From Opitutaceae bacterium (lineage in GTDB: Bacteria > Verrucomicrobiota > Verrucomicrobiia > Opitutales > Opitutaceae): 64,000 nucleotides of DNA. The stretch is taken from positions 1-64,000 of the forward strand of contig SXSC01000050.1 of assembly GCA_005792355.1 (NCBI GenBank). The letters are read 5' to 3'. The position numbers were made by a program, and so were the translations under genes. The notes below the pieces were generated by a model that ran no database searches, was not told the DNA's origin, and worked only from the letters and a program-made list of their open reading frames with translations. Numbering within the stretch: position 1 is the first letter of the stretch; each line of letters opens with the position of its first letter. Positions 25,683-34,211 of the stretch are shown here, piece by piece.

Positions 25683-26272
25683 CGCTGCTTTTGTTTCACC
25701 TGGAATTCGAGGATGCGCGTCTTGGCGTCCTCCTTCAACTTGCCGCGCTCGCCGGCATCGATCACCCACGTGGGGCGGAGCAGCAGGAAGGCCTGCTCCT
25801 GCCGTTCGGGCTCCGGGCGGTTGGGATCCGCAATCTCACACGTGAAGGTGACCCGGAAGACGTCGGCCACGCCGGTCGACTCGATCGCGGCTTTCCACCT
25901 TGCCCGGCGCGAGCCCGCGGTCTCGAATTCGCCGCCCTCCTCGACTTTCTTGCGGTCCGGTTCGTTGAGCACGTGCTGCCGGGCAAACGCGAAGTCTTCG
26001 TTGAGTTGCACGCCGCGCGAGACGACTTCGTAGCTGTTCAACACATTGAGGTACGACGAGCCGAGCATGACGGCCGCCATGGCAAAAATCGTCAGCGCCA
26101 CCAGGACTTCGAGCAGCGTGAATCCCGGCAGCCGGTCGGGTTTTGACTTTGGATGCTGGGTCCCCTCCGCGCGCTCAAGCGGCCTCGGATACTCCGGCTC
26201 CACCCGGCTGCTGAAACCGCGCGGCGCGCGGTGAAATCCAAAAAACGTCCGACCCGGCGCGAAGGTCTCCAT
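25679..26272 (-). CDS. gspI: T2SS minor pseudopilin GspI
   Basis: A protein of about 197 residues. The prepilin signal is LPGFTLLEVLVALTIFAMAA near residues 48-67. The leader before it is unusually long when read from the ATG at 26272 (METFAPGRTFFGFHRA), so the true start may be closer to the signal at a non-ATG codon. The globular domain includes SYEVVSRGVQLNEDFAFARQ and ARWKAAIESTGVADVFRVTF. Order G-H-I-J-K and the four-base overlap with gspJ support GspI. Confidence 0.8.
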   Translation of the reverse strand: METFAPGRTFFGFHRAPRGFSSRVEPEYPRPLERAEGTQHPKSKPDRLPGFTLLEVLVALTIFAMAAVMLGSSYLNVLNSYEVVSRGVQLNEDFAFARQHVLNEPDRKKVEEGGEFETAGSRRARWKAAIESTGVADVFRVTFTCEIADPNRPEPERQEQAFLLLRPTWVIDAGERGKLKEDAKTRILEFQVKQKQR

Positions 26273-26327
26273 CCTTCGGATTGGCCGATCGAACCGGGGT
26301 TCGATCGGCCGGGGGCATCGTGAGGGC

Positions 26328-26957
26328 TCAGGAGGCGGGCGGCGCATTCGGGTCGGCCGGCGTGAGCACCGGGGCGCAGGTCCAGGGATCGATCGAGAGA
26401 ATGGTGCTGGCGCCGTTGCGCGCCAGCTGGGCGCGAAACGCCATGCAGGTGCCGTCGGAATAAAACGACACGTGGGAAATCGTCCGCGACTCGAGCAGCA
26501 CGCCGCCGACGAGGATTGTGTTGCCGCCCTTGGCCGAGGCCCCGAGAAAATCCACCGTGAGATCCCGGGCCAGCTCGGCGGCGATCGGAAAGATCTTGAG
26601 CGGTGTCTCCACCCGCGTGACGCCGTCCTCCGCGACGGCGGACGGCGCGATTCCGTCGACGAGGTAGAAGTGTTTCTTCTCGCGGTCGAACTTCAGCCGG
26701 ATCTCGTGCTCCGACTTGAGCGCGGCCTTGCGGGCTTCCTGGACGGCCTTCCAGAAAACGGCGTGCGGGGTCACCGGCTGCTCCGACAGCAGATGCGAGG
26801 CGCCGCCGATCAGCACCCCGCCCAACAGGGCGATGAGGGCGATGCAGAGCAGGACCTCGAGCAAGGTGAAGCCGGGTCTTGAGCGAAAATACCACCGTCC
26901 TGCGCCGCTTTCGGGAGCCCTGGACCGAGCGCCAGCGACCGGCTGGCAGTCGGGCAT
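26328..26957 (-). CDS. gspH: T2SS minor pseudopilin GspH-like
   Basis: A protein of about 209 residues with the prepilin signal RPGFTLLEVLLCIALIALLG near residues 28-47. The ATG at 26957 was taken because further upstream the sequence belongs to a dispersed intergenic repeat. The leader is still long, so a closer start is possible. The middle and C-terminal regions (AVQEARKAALKSEHEIRLKF, then DRTISHVSFYSDGTCMAF-like strands) fit the GspH/FimT fold. It lies between gspG and gspI, as in canonical T2SS operons. Confidence 0.78.
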   Translation of the reverse strand: MPDCQPVAGARSRAPESGAGRWYFRSRPGFTLLEVLLCIALIALLGGVLIGGASHLLSEQPVTPHAVFWKAVQEARKAALKSEHEIRLKFDREKKHFYLVDGIAPSAVAEDGVTRVETPLKIFPIAAELARDLTVDFLGASAKGGNTILVGGVLLESRTISHVSFYSDGTCMAFRAQLARNGASTILSIDPWTCAPVLTPADPNAPPAS

Positions 26958-27032
26958 CGAGCACCGGGCATCTGGGAATCTCGACCCGGAAAGGAAATTG
27001 ACCGGCCTTGTCGTCTCGAAATTCGTCGCTTT

Positions 27033-27070
27033 GAAATTTCCAGATTTTGGATGCCAGATGCCAGATTTCA
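27033..27070. repeat. Dispersed 'ATCTGG..AATTTC' repeat, copy on the complement
   Basis: On the minus strand this region reads ATCTGGCATCTGGCATCC, followed by AAAATCTGGAAATTTC. It is the same word pattern as at 21508-21530 and 63491-63530, and as the shorter 26968-26983. It lies in the gap between gspG and gspH. Confidence 0.45.
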
Positions 27071-27142
27071 CGATTGCCGGGTTCCTTCGGTTGCGGTTGC
27101 CGCGTTGCGAGAAATGCGGGCTGGCGGCTTCAGGCCGCGACC

Positions 27143-27619
27143 TTACTTCTCGCCCCCGGCGGCGGAGTCCCAGTTGCCGATGTCGTCAGTGGTGCCGCTC
27201 TGTTTGTCGGGCCCCTTGGACCACAGATCGTAGCTGCCCTTGTTCCGCGTGCCGGGATAGGCGTATTGATAGGTTTCGCCCCATGGATCCTGGGGAATTT
27301 TCGTGCCCTCGATGTAAGGGCCGTTCCAGCGATCCCCCTTGGCGGACGGCCGCGTGATCAATGCCTCGAGGTTGGGCGGATAGTCGCCCATGTGAATGCG
27401 GTAGGTCGTGAGGGCGGTCTTCATGCTCTCCTTCACGAAGATTTGGACGGTGCCCTGCTGGGCGCCGCCGAAAATCTTGTCGACGTTGGTGATGGCGAGA
27501 CCGGCGAGCAGGCCGATGATCGCCAGCACGACGAGGATTTCGAGGAGCGTGAAGCCACGGCGGAGCGCCTCACGGCGGTTCCGGAAGGAGCGGGCACAGC
27601 GTCTGAGCGGAGGATTCAT
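27143..27619 (-). CDS. gspG: T2SS major pseudopilin GspG
   Basis: A 158-residue protein with the strongest prepilin signal in the cluster, RRGFTLLEILVVLAIIGLLA near residues 21-40. The GspG core follows: AQQGTVQIFVKESMKTALTT, HMGDYPPNLEALITRPSA and the calcium-loop region WGETYQYAYPGTRNKGSYDL with SKGPDKQSGTTDDIGNW. These are diagnostic of GspG. It is the first gene of the minus-strand gspG-H-I-J-K-L-M unit. GspE and GspF are encoded about 20 kb away on the opposite strand. No GspD secretin, GspC or prepilin peptidase is in the window. Confidence 0.96.
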   Translation of the reverse strand: MNPPLRRCARSFRNRREALRRGFTLLEILVVLAIIGLLAGLAITNVDKIFGGAQQGTVQIFVKESMKTALTTYRIHMGDYPPNLEALITRPSAKGDRWNGPYIEGTKIPQDPWGETYQYAYPGTRNKGSYDLWSKGPDKQSGTTDDIGNWDSAAGGEK

Positions 27620-27807
27620 GTTGGGGCGGGATTATGTCGTCGCGGTCGCCGATGTCGAGACGCACGCTCGCGGCAGTTGTTCCACGGGGTCGGGCCCGTT
27701 AAATTGTTTGGCCAAGGTGGCAAAGGCTTGGGGCGGCTGCGCTGAATGCCGGCCATCTGTGTCGATTCGTGGTTGACCTGAATTGGTCGGGCTGAGCGCA
27801 GGCTTCG

Positions 27808-27832
27808 CGGGATGGGGGGCACGCCGCCTCCA
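27808..27832. repeat. Degenerate copy of the 'GGAGGCGGGGTGCC' palindrome family
   Basis: CGCGGGATGGGGGGCACGCC followed by GCCTCC resembles the right half of the palindrome at 24916-24991. It lies between gspG and the kinase-like gene. Confidence 0.4.
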
Positions 27833-27893
27833 AAAGATCAGCCAGCCCTGCCGAATGACTCAGAATCTGCCAGGATAACACCAATCCGGAAAA

Positions 27894-28613
27894 TCACCGG
27901 TGCGCCGGGAAGGCGGCCGGGTTGCGTTCGTGGGCCGCCACGTAATTGGCGATCAGATCGACCATCATCTCGAATGGTATCTGCGACACATTGATCACGA
28001 GATCGTACGTCGTAGGGTCCGCCCCGTTGGCGTTGAACGTCGCCCGCACGTAACGCTGGCGGGCAGCATCGCGCGCGGCGTTCCGGGTGGCGGCTTCGGC
28101 GACGTCGAGGGATTGCAGCCGGGCCACCCGGGCATCGCGATATGCGGAACTCGCGACGAGCCTCACATGGACGCCGTTGGGCAGGTCGAGCGTCGCAAAG
28201 TTGGATCCGCGGCCGAGGAGAATCGCGTGGCCGCCGCGCGCCAGCCGGCGGATGAGCTCGTTGGTTTTCGCGACCAGCATCCAGAGATTGGGATGCAGCC
28301 CGACGACTTCACCCACCGACGCATCGACCTCCGAAATGCGGTCCTCCGGCAGAAAACGCGCGAGGTGGGGCGGCAGGTCGTTGGTGCGCAGCATTTCCTC
28401 AATCAGATTGCCGCTGTACACCTCCCACGGACGTTCGTCGCCGGCCGGGAGACGTTCGGCGAGCGCCTGGGCAAGTGCGGTGCCACCCGTGCCCGCCTCG
28501 CGCGAAATCGTGATGAAGGGGCCGACGGAATGGGGTGTTCCTCCCGGCCCCGTGTGCGTCAGGTGGATGTTGAGATAAGCCTCGGCCTTCTGGAAAATCG
28601 GGAGAGTTTTCAT
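27894..28613 (-). CDS. Cytidylate-kinase-like P-loop family protein
   Basis: A protein of about 239 residues of the 'cytidylate kinase-like' family, a P-loop NTPase group related to Cmk but usually of unknown substrate. Motifs are FITISREAGTGGTALAQALA (a modified Walker A region near residue 35, where GxxGxGG replaces GxGGSGKS), RGGHAILLGRGSNFATLD, and HVRLVASSAYRDARVARLQ with the LID-type arginines. The ATG at 28613 (MKTLPIFQKAEAYLN) was chosen; one eight codons upstream is possible. The gene is divergent from the NirK-like gene, and the FNR-type box lies between them, so both could be under redox control. Confidence 0.75.
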   Translation of the reverse strand: MKTLPIFQKAEAYLNIHLTHTGPGGTPHSVGPFITISREAGTGGTALAQALAERLPAGDERPWEVYSGNLIEEMLRTNDLPPHLARFLPEDRISEVDASVGEVVGLHPNLWMLVAKTNELIRRLARGGHAILLGRGSNFATLDLPNGVHVRLVASSAYRDARVARLQSLDVAEAATRNAARDAARQRYVRATFNANGADPTTYDLVINVSQIPFEMMVDLIANYVAAHERNPAAFPAHR

Positions 28614-28794
28614 CGGTTTTTTGGAGAGTTGCCGCATCGGGCGTCCCGCCGGATTAGGGTGGGTCGGGCCGGCTGACCGCCGGGCGGCCACTAACCAAAC
28701 TACGCCGACGGCGCCGGTTTTCTCCTCGGAAATTGTGATTCGCTACGCATGCGTTGGCGCGCGGTGGGGGGACTACGGTTGATTCGTCCAACTC

Positions 28795-28808
28795 TTGAGC
28801 TAAATCAA
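28795..28808. promoter_or_regulatory. FNR/Dnr-type binding site
   Basis: TTGAGCTAAATCAA matches the FNR-family consensus TTGAT-N4-ATCAA at nine of ten defined positions. It lies 131 bases upstream of the NirK-like ATG at 28939 and about 180 bases upstream of the divergent kinase-like gene. Regulators of this family respond to oxygen loss or nitric oxide, which suits a NirK-like target. The regulator gene is not in the window. Confidence 0.65.
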
Positions 28809-28938
28809 GGACGGTCCGTCGTCCGACCGGTATGGTGACGGGCGATTCGCCGACATGGCTGGCCGTGCAGGTGGAACGACTCCGTTCGACCTTTCACGCC
28901 GCTGGCCGCAGTTATTCCCGCTAAACTCCTCGTTTCCC

Positions 28939-30615
28939 ATGAATCCTCCGCTTCATCACCACCTCCGCCGGCGCATTCTCGCTCCCGCCGCGCTTCTCGC
29001 CCTGCTCTTCGTCCCGTGCGCCCGCGCCTGCGAGGCCTGCACCGCAGCGATGGCCATCCGCCTGCTCACCGGCGAGAGCCCATCCGCCCATGCCGCGGAA
29101 ATGGTCAGCCTTGTGAAAAATTCCAGCTGGGAGGGTTCGCAACAGCTGCTCTCCACCGTGCTCAACAGCGGCGCGATCATCTCGCCGACCGTCGCCGGCG
29201 CCGCGCGGTTAAGCCGGGCCCCGCTTGCGTTTGCCACTGCGACCGCGCCCGCTGCGGCGCCGGCCGCGAAGGCCCCCGCGCCGGCCGTGACCGCACCGCA
29301 CCCGTTCCAGTCGATTATCGACCGCGACAAGAAGCTCGGCATCTGGGAAACCAGCTACGTGAAACCCGGCACAGCCCCGGACAAGAAATTCACGCTCACG
29401 ATGGCCGAAGGCGACGTGTCGCTCGGCAACGGCGTCATCTACAGCGGATTCACGGTCAACGGCACCATCCCCGGCCCGACGCTCATCGCCGACGAAGGCG
29501 ATGTGGTTGAGATCACCGCGGTCAACAAGGGCGACGTGGCGCACGGCGTCTCGATGCACGCCGCCTACACGCAGACCTCGAAATACCTCGGCCGGATCAA
29601 CCCCGGCCAGACGAAGTCCCTCAGCTTCCGCGTCAATCATCCCGGCGTGTATATGTACCACTGTGCGCCCGGCGGCCACGCGATCCCGATGCACACGCTG
29701 CTCGGGCAGTACGGCATCATGGTCGTCAAGCCGAAGACGAAGAAATTCAAGATGGAGGAGGTCATGGGCCGCAAACCCGACATCGAGATCTACATGGTGC
29801 AGCACGAGCTGTTCAGCAGCGGCAAAGACGCCGTCGAGGGCCGCGCCGCGTACGTGTTGTTCAACGGCAAACTTTTCCGCTACGCCGAGAGCCCGATCAA
29901 GGCGCGGCCCGGTGATTTTGTGCGCGTGAACTTTCTCAATGTCGGGCCGAATCTCACCGCCACCTTCCACCTGGTGGGGATCATCTGGGACTACGCCTAC
30001 TGGCAGGGCATGCCCACGCCGGAGAACACCTTTACCGGCGGGCAGACCGTCATCGCCGGACCCTCGGATTCCTGGGTGGTCGACTTCCGGGTTCCGCCCG
30101 ACGAGGGCGCCTATTTGATTGTGACGCACTCCTTCGGCAGCGCGACGCGCGGCGCCATCGGAATCCTGCAGGCGACGAAGGATGCGGAACGCGACGCGAT
30201 CGTGCTCGCCGACGGCCCGCGGCAGACTCCGGAAGCGATCGAGGCGCTCAAGGCCAAAGCCGTGCGCATCATCTCACCGTTCCAACCGGGCACCGACGAT
30301 CTCACCAACCCCTATGTGCTGCCGCCCGGCCTGAAAAAGCTGCGCGTGCAAATCATCGGCAACTCCTACTGGCCAAAGGTCGCAGTCGTGCCGCCGGGCA
30401 CCACGGTCGAGTGGATTAACGAGGACGTGTTCACTTTCTACAACGGCGAGTTCGCCGGGGTCCACGATGTCGTGACACGCGAAGCGCCCGAACATTTCAC
30501 TTCGAAGATGCTCGGGCACGCCGAGACCTTCAGCAAGGTGCTCGAGAAAAAAGGCACGTACCAATACTATTGCACGCCGCACCCTTATATGGAGGCGATC
30601 ATCCGAGTGGAGTGA
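28939..30615 (+). CDS. NirK-like multicopper protein with an extra C-terminal cupredoxin domain
   Basis: A 558-residue exported protein. The ATG at 28939 precedes a signal peptide (RRRILAPAALLALLFVPCAR). After an Ala/Pro linker come two cupredoxin domains of the copper nitrite reductase type, then a third plastocyanin-like domain from about residue 480. By eye alignment the type-2 copper histidines are present: H207 (SMHAAY), H241 (YHCAP) and H397 (VTHSFGSATRG); the catalytic second-domain His is H344. The type-1 site has H202, C242 and H252, but Gln257 sits where NirK has the axial Met. Ser205 replaces the catalytic Asp of HNVDFHAA. The C-terminal domain has an intact type-1 set: H509, C545, H548, M551. 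It may reduce nitrite with unusual properties, or be another multicopper oxidase. The mature N-terminus carries CEAC. Confidence 0.82.
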   Translation: MNPPLHHHLRRRILAPAALLALLFVPCARACEACTAAMAIRLLTGESPSAHAAEMVSLVKNSSWEGSQQLLSTVLNSGAIISPTVAGAARLSRAPLAFATATAPAAAPAAKAPAPAVTAPHPFQSIIDRDKKLGIWETSYVKPGTAPDKKFTLTMAEGDVSLGNGVIYSGFTVNGTIPGPTLIADEGDVVEITAVNKGDVAHGVSMHAAYTQTSKYLGRINPGQTKSLSFRVNHPGVYMYHCAPGGHAIPMHTLLGQYGIMVVKPKTKKFKMEEVMGRKPDIEIYMVQHELFSSGKDAVEGRAAYVLFNGKLFRYAESPIKARPGDFVRVNFLNVGPNLTATFHLVGIIWDYAYWQGMPTPENTFTGGQTVIAGPSDSWVVDFRVPPDEGAYLIVTHSFGSATRGAIGILQATKDAERDAIVLADGPRQTPEAIEALKAKAVRIISPFQPGTDDLTNPYVLPPGLKKLRVQIIGNSYWPKVAVVPPGTTVEWINEDVFTFYNGEFAGVHDVVTREAPEHFTSKMLGHAETFSKVLEKKGTYQYYCTPHPYMEAIIRVE

Positions 30616-30683
30616 CGACGGGGAGGCCCGCGCGGCGATTGGTTCGTTTCGCTCGCGCGGACGACGATTCCCGACTTGCTGGT

Positions 30684-30709
30684 GGAGGCGGGGTGCCACC
30701 ACCCCGCGG
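30684..30709. repeat. REP-like palindrome family 'GGAGGCGGGGTGCC', copy 2
   Basis: GGAGGCGGGGTGCCACCACC followed by CCGCGG, directly after the NirK-like gene. The left part equals 24916-24929, and the right CACCCCGCGG matches the inner arm there. Confidence 0.6.
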
Positions 30710-30823
30710 CGAGGCGGGTTCGCATCTGGCAACCGGCGGGGCACCGAATGGCGCTTAAGTTTTTTCCGCACGACGATCGCTGTTACCATGACAAATTTCG
30801 CGGTCGACGGAGACTTTTGCAGA

Positions 30824-30880
30824 GGAATGGGAGGCAGGGGAATGAACTGCCAGGGAATTTATTCCCCTGCCACCCATTCC
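30824..30880. repeat. Long hairpin with 20-bp arms
   Basis: Positions 30824-30843 (GGAATGGGAGGCAGGGGAAT) and 30861-30880 are reverse complements with one mismatch, around a 17-base loop. It lies in the 422-base gap between the NirK-like gene and the barrel gene on the other strand. That gap otherwise holds only the REP-like copy at 30684. It may be a bidirectional terminator or a further REP family. Confidence 0.7.
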
Positions 30881-31037
30881 CTTGCCTTCCGGCCCCAGCG
30901 CCCGCCGCCGAAAGTGGACCCGCAAGGTCCCGGGCAAGACCGGGAGCCTCGCCCTTTCCCGGGCGCAATCCGTAGTGCTCGCCGCAGCCATCGCCAACTG
31001 ACGCACGGTGCAGCCCACGCGGTGCGGAAAATGCGGT

Positions 31038-31940
31038 CTATCGGCCGGCCGCCGTCTCTCTCGGTTTGAGCCCCAGCAAACGCTTGAAGTCGAAATTCAC
31101 CCGCAGCTTGACACTCGCGCCCAGGTCGACGCCGTCGGCGCCGTCGCTCAGCCGCAGCGCGAAACCGAGGAGCCATTTGCCGCTCGATCCGAACTTGAAG
31201 ACCGGGGGGATCGCCCACACCAGACCGGGCCGGATCGTGAGGATGTCCCGCGTGTTGTCCGACGAGGAATGCATCGTGGCGTACGAAGCTTCGAGGGTGT
31301 AGGTCGCGGCGCCCCGGGCCCAGAGCAGTCCGCCGGAGACCCCGACCGCATCGTCCGTCAGTTGATTCTTTTTTAGCTTCCCGACGATGCCGGTGTTTTC
31401 GACAAAATCATACGAGGTGCCGAAAAATACGCGCCAGTCCGGCCAGCGCTTGAGCTGCCGCGAAAACGTCACGTAGGGGGACAGATGGCGCAGGCCGTCG
31501 GTCACGGTCGTGGGCGGCGTGCCGATGGGCTGGACGACGTCGGCTCCGACGGAGCATTCCCAGCCGCTGGCCCACACTTCGCCGAGGCGGTATTTCGAAC
31601 CGGCGTGCCACGAGGAGAAACCCTGTTCGCGCAGGAATGGCACCGCCTTCACGCCATGGGAAAAATACCAGTCGGCCTCGACGGTGGCCTCCCAGTTGCG
31701 CGTCAGCCCGTAGCGGAGACCGAGGGCGGTGCGCAGATAGTCCCGCTCGCGCAGGTCACCCAGGTGGGGGTGCAAGATCAGACGGAGCGATTTTCTCTGC
31801 TCGGTGCGCGGCAGGGCGCTTTCGAAAATCCCGCGAATGCGCAGATCGTCGTCCGTCACTTTCGCCGGTTCCGCCGACCGGCCCGGCAGCGCGCAAGCGC
31901 ACATCACGATTATCACAGAAAGCCGGGGGCGGGGATTCAT
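31038..31940 (-). CDS. Putative outer-membrane barrel protein, unknown function
   Basis: A 300-residue exported protein. The signal peptide is MNPRPRLSVIIVMCACALPG, with cleavage near GRSA-EP. The mature part has alternating strand-like segments (LRTALGLRYGLTRNWEATVE, WECSVGADVVQPIGTPPT, AATYTLEASYATMHSSSD, KWLLGFALRLSDGADGVDLG), typical of 10-12-stranded outer-membrane proteins such as the transporter-like DUF families. The C-terminus (KLRVNFDFKRLLGLKPRETA) continues beyond the last strand. I do not recognise the family. It is convergent with the NirK-like gene, with the hairpin region between. Confidence 0.65.
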   Translation of the reverse strand: MNPRPRLSVIIVMCACALPGRSAEPAKVTDDDLRIRGIFESALPRTEQRKSLRLILHPHLGDLRERDYLRTALGLRYGLTRNWEATVEADWYFSHGVKAVPFLREQGFSSWHAGSKYRLGEVWASGWECSVGADVVQPIGTPPTTVTDGLRHLSPYVTFSRQLKRWPDWRVFFGTSYDFVENTGIVGKLKKNQLTDDAVGVSGGLLWARGAATYTLEASYATMHSSSDNTRDILTIRPGLVWAIPPVFKFGSSGKWLLGFALRLSDGADGVDLGASVKLRVNFDFKRLLGLKPRETAAGR

Positions 31941-32107
31941 GCAGCAGAAATCTATCGGCTAAAAATAACAGAACGCAACTCGCGCGTCGGCACATTGTGC
32001 GCCATGGCGCACAATTCAGACTGTGGTCCGATCGCCCCGGGGCGGTGCGCCATCTCGCCCGCAAGAAGCTGGCACGGATCGCGCGGATCCGGTAGTCCGC
32101 GTGCATC

Positions 32108-32857
32108 ATGTTTGATCGGATCATCAATGCGCAGGGGGAGCGGCTCGATTGCACCTTTCATCCGGGGGCGGCGGGAGCGGATGAGATTGTTGTCATCGGT
32201 CACGGCGTGACCGGGCACAAGGATCGTCCGTTTCTCGTGGCATTGGCGGAGGGTCTCGCGGCGGCCGGGGTTCCGGCGCTGCGCGTTTCGTGGTCCGGCA
32301 ACGGCGGCTCAGAGGGGCAATTCGCGGATGCGACGATCACCAAGGAGGTCGCGGATCTGGGAGCCGTGCTCGATGCGCTGCGCGGGTACGCGGTCACTTT
32401 TGCCGGGCACAGCATGGGCGGCGCGGTGGGCGTGTTGCGGGCGAGTGAGGATCAACGCATCCGGCGGTTGATTTCACTCGCAGGCATGGTCCACGTGCGG
32501 GCATTTGCGGAACGGCACTTCGGGCAGCTCACCCCGGGGCGGGATCTCATGTGGGGCAAACCGGGGTGCGTGCTCTCCGCCGCGTATTGGGAGGATCTCC
32601 GTCGGATCGGCACCGTCGTCGATCTCGCGCCGTTGATTTCCGTGCCCTGGTTGTTCGTGCACGGGAGCAACGATTCGATCGTGCCGGTGCACGACACGCG
32701 GGAGGCGTTGGCGCGCGCCCGCGGACCGAAGAAATTCGTGGAGCTCGCGGGCTGTGACCACGTATGGGAACCGGACGGCACGCGACGGATGGTGGAGGAA
32801 GTGGTGCGCTGGTGCCTTGCTGTGAAGGCCGGGAAGTGGCGCGGTTGGAGCGCGTGA
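32108..32857 (+). CDS. Alpha/beta-hydrolase (S33/serine-aminopeptidase-like)
   Basis: A 249-residue cytoplasmic alpha/beta-hydrolase. The nucleophile elbow is FAGHSMGGAVGV (Ser near residue 101). The acid is probably the Asp in LFVHGSNDSIVPVHDT and the histidine is in AGCDHVWEPDG. The oxyanion region is VVIGHGVTGHKDRPF. This pattern suits small esterases or acyl-hydrolases of the BAAT/feruloyl-esterase-like group, often 'serine aminopeptidase S33' in domain databases. Substrate is not predictable. The gene is monocistronic, flanked by a barrel gene on the other strand and by relics downstream. Confidence 0.85.
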   Translation: MFDRIINAQGERLDCTFHPGAAGADEIVVIGHGVTGHKDRPFLVALAEGLAAAGVPALRVSWSGNGGSEGQFADATITKEVADLGAVLDALRGYAVTFAGHSMGGAVGVLRASEDQRIRRLISLAGMVHVRAFAERHFGQLTPGRDLMWGKPGCVLSAAYWEDLRRIGTVVDLAPLISVPWLFVHGSNDSIVPVHDTREALARARGPKKFVELAGCDHVWEPDGTRRMVEEVVRWCLAVKAGKWRGWSA

Positions 32858-33072
32858 TTGTTTGCCGGGCCGATCCAACGGGGCAGTCCGTTATTTGTTA
32901 GTTCTGCGCCCGGTGCGTTGCGGCGCCGTTGCCACTGGCACCCTTCGCCAGTGCGCGCCGCTTCAACGCTGCTACCCGATTCGGCACGCGCATGCCGAAT
33001 TGAGCTGGGCGTCCTCCAAGTGGACCATGCGACGCGGGACCAACTCTTCACCTCCGCCGCCACGGTGCGCAA

Positions 33073-33294
33073 AATTGCGACGGCGACACGCTGGCCGTCG
33101 GGCTCGCGATCGCGCCTGGCTACACGCACCAGTTGAAACTGCGCCTGCGCGGGCTCGACTGCCCGGAAATCTCCACCGCCGCCGGCCGCGCCGCTAAGGC
33201 CTTCGTGGAAAACCTCCTCCGCCCCGGTGGGAGCATCGATGCTGACCCCGTCCGGCTCGGGTGCGGAGCAGGGAGGCAAAAAGATGGGAGGTAA
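33073..33294 (+). pseudogene. Staphylococcal-nuclease-like (SNase) gene relic
   Basis: One frame reads CDGDTLAVGLAIAPGYTHQL, then KLRLRGLDCPEISTAAGRAA and KAFVENLLRPG, matching the core of thermonuclease-family domains (DGDT, then RLRGID.PE......A...). The frame has no proper start upstream and runs into unrelated sequence, ending at 33294. The preceding DNA looks like the same gene in another frame. It is therefore a frameshifted, truncated relic. Confidence 0.6.
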
Positions 33295-33499
33295 GAGATG
33301 AAATCAGTCGGACGCCGGTCTCTCATTTTTTGCCCCACATTTTTTTGCCTCTCCTCCGTTCCCGGCGTGGGTGGGTTTGGCAGGCAAACGGATTAGCAAA
33401 GTTCAGAACTCTCCCGACCCTCCTTCGCATTGGGGCGATGTGGCCCCCCGCGCGCGCAACAGGGTCCGTCGCGTGGGCGCAGCCTATACGCGGTCGAGC

Positions 33500-33706
33500 G
33501 GCGAACGCACCCGCCAGATAGTTTTGTGCCGCGCTGGCAGAGGCGACCGTTTGGCGCTGGTGGCAATGCTCCTGAAATCGGGTGATTTCGCGCGCGTAGT
33601 CGGCCCGCACCGTCGGGTCGAGTCGGGCCGTGGCGAGCACCGAGTCCCAGTTCGAGAAGACAATCGAGGTGTTTTCCCTGGGAGTACGGTCGCCGACGAA
33701 AGCCAT
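33500..33706 (-). pseudogene. N-terminal fragment of an integron-type tyrosine recombinase
   Basis: From the ATG at 33706 the protein reads SNWDSVLATARLDPTVRADY, then AREITRFQEHCHQRQTVASA and AQNYLA. This resembles the N-terminal core-binding (SAM-like) domain of integron/phage integrases. Similarity stops near 33500; the catalytic R-H-R-Y domain is missing and downstream codons are unrelated. It is oriented away from the cassette-like DUF4242 gene, as intI is in integrons. Its start is about 195 bases from the attI-like GTTAGCC site. Confidence 0.5.
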
Positions 33707-33898
33707 ACTCGCAGTAAGGCTTTCGACGGGAGCCTGCGCGATTTTCCGTTCTACCCGAATTTGCGGTGAATTGCTTCGTGCAATTTGTATTTTGTTCGGC
33801 TACCGGAATCTCCGTGTTTACTTCAGTTTCCGCCGCCGCCCCGGCTCTGCCGTCACCGCCGACTGCTAAAGCCAGACTGAGTAAGGGTTAATTACACT

Positions 33899-33905
33899 GT
33901 TAGCC
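33899..33905 (+). other. attI/attC-like recombination core (GTTAGCC)
   Basis: GTTAGCC precedes the DUF4242 ORF by 27 bases. It resembles the GTTRRRY core at which integron integrases join cassettes, but the sixth base is C, not a purine. Its reverse complement, GGCTAAC, begins the structure that follows the gene. Confidence 0.4.
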
Positions 33906-33932
33906 AAAGAAAACTTCTGTCCCCACACACAT

Positions 33933-34211
33933 ATGCCAAAATACGTAATCGAACGAGACCTGCCCGGAGCCGGAAAGCTCACGTCAGAACAGCTGCAAGG
34001 CATTTCCCAAAAGTCTTGCGGCGTGCTCAAGAATCTCGGGCCGCAAATCCAGTGGCTTGAGAGCATCGTGACCGACGACAAGATCTACTGCGTGTACATC
34101 GCACCGAATGAAGCGATGGTGCGTGAGCATGCGAAGCAGGGAGGGTTTCCAGCCAACCGTGTGTCCGAAGTCAGGCGCGTGATAGACCCGACAACAGCGG
34201 AAAAAGGCTAA
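33933..34211 (+). CDS. DUF4242 (SCO4226-type) small protein, apparent gene cassette
   Basis: A 92-residue protein starting MPKYVIERDLPGAGKLTSEQ, with WLESIVTDDKIYCVYIAPNE and MVREHAKQGGFPANRVSEVR. These are the hallmarks of DUF4242, a ferredoxin-like family whose SCO4226 member binds nickel. Cellular role is unknown. The stop codon (34209-34211) lies inside the GGCTAAC that opens an attC-like structure, and GTTAGCC lies just upstream. The gene is thus packaged like an integron cassette. Codon use appears less GC-rich than in neighbours (AAAATACGTAATCG, AAAGCTC), consistent with acquisition. Confidence 0.85.
   Translation: MPKYVIERDLPGAGKLTSEQLQGISQKSCGVLKNLGPQIQWLESIVTDDKIYCVYIAPNEAMVREHAKQGGFPANRVSEVRRVIDPTTAEKG

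Noticed and set aside
33323-33500. Catalytic domain of the integrase
   Set aside because: Codons after about 33500 show no R-H-R-Y pattern, so only the N-terminal fragment is called.
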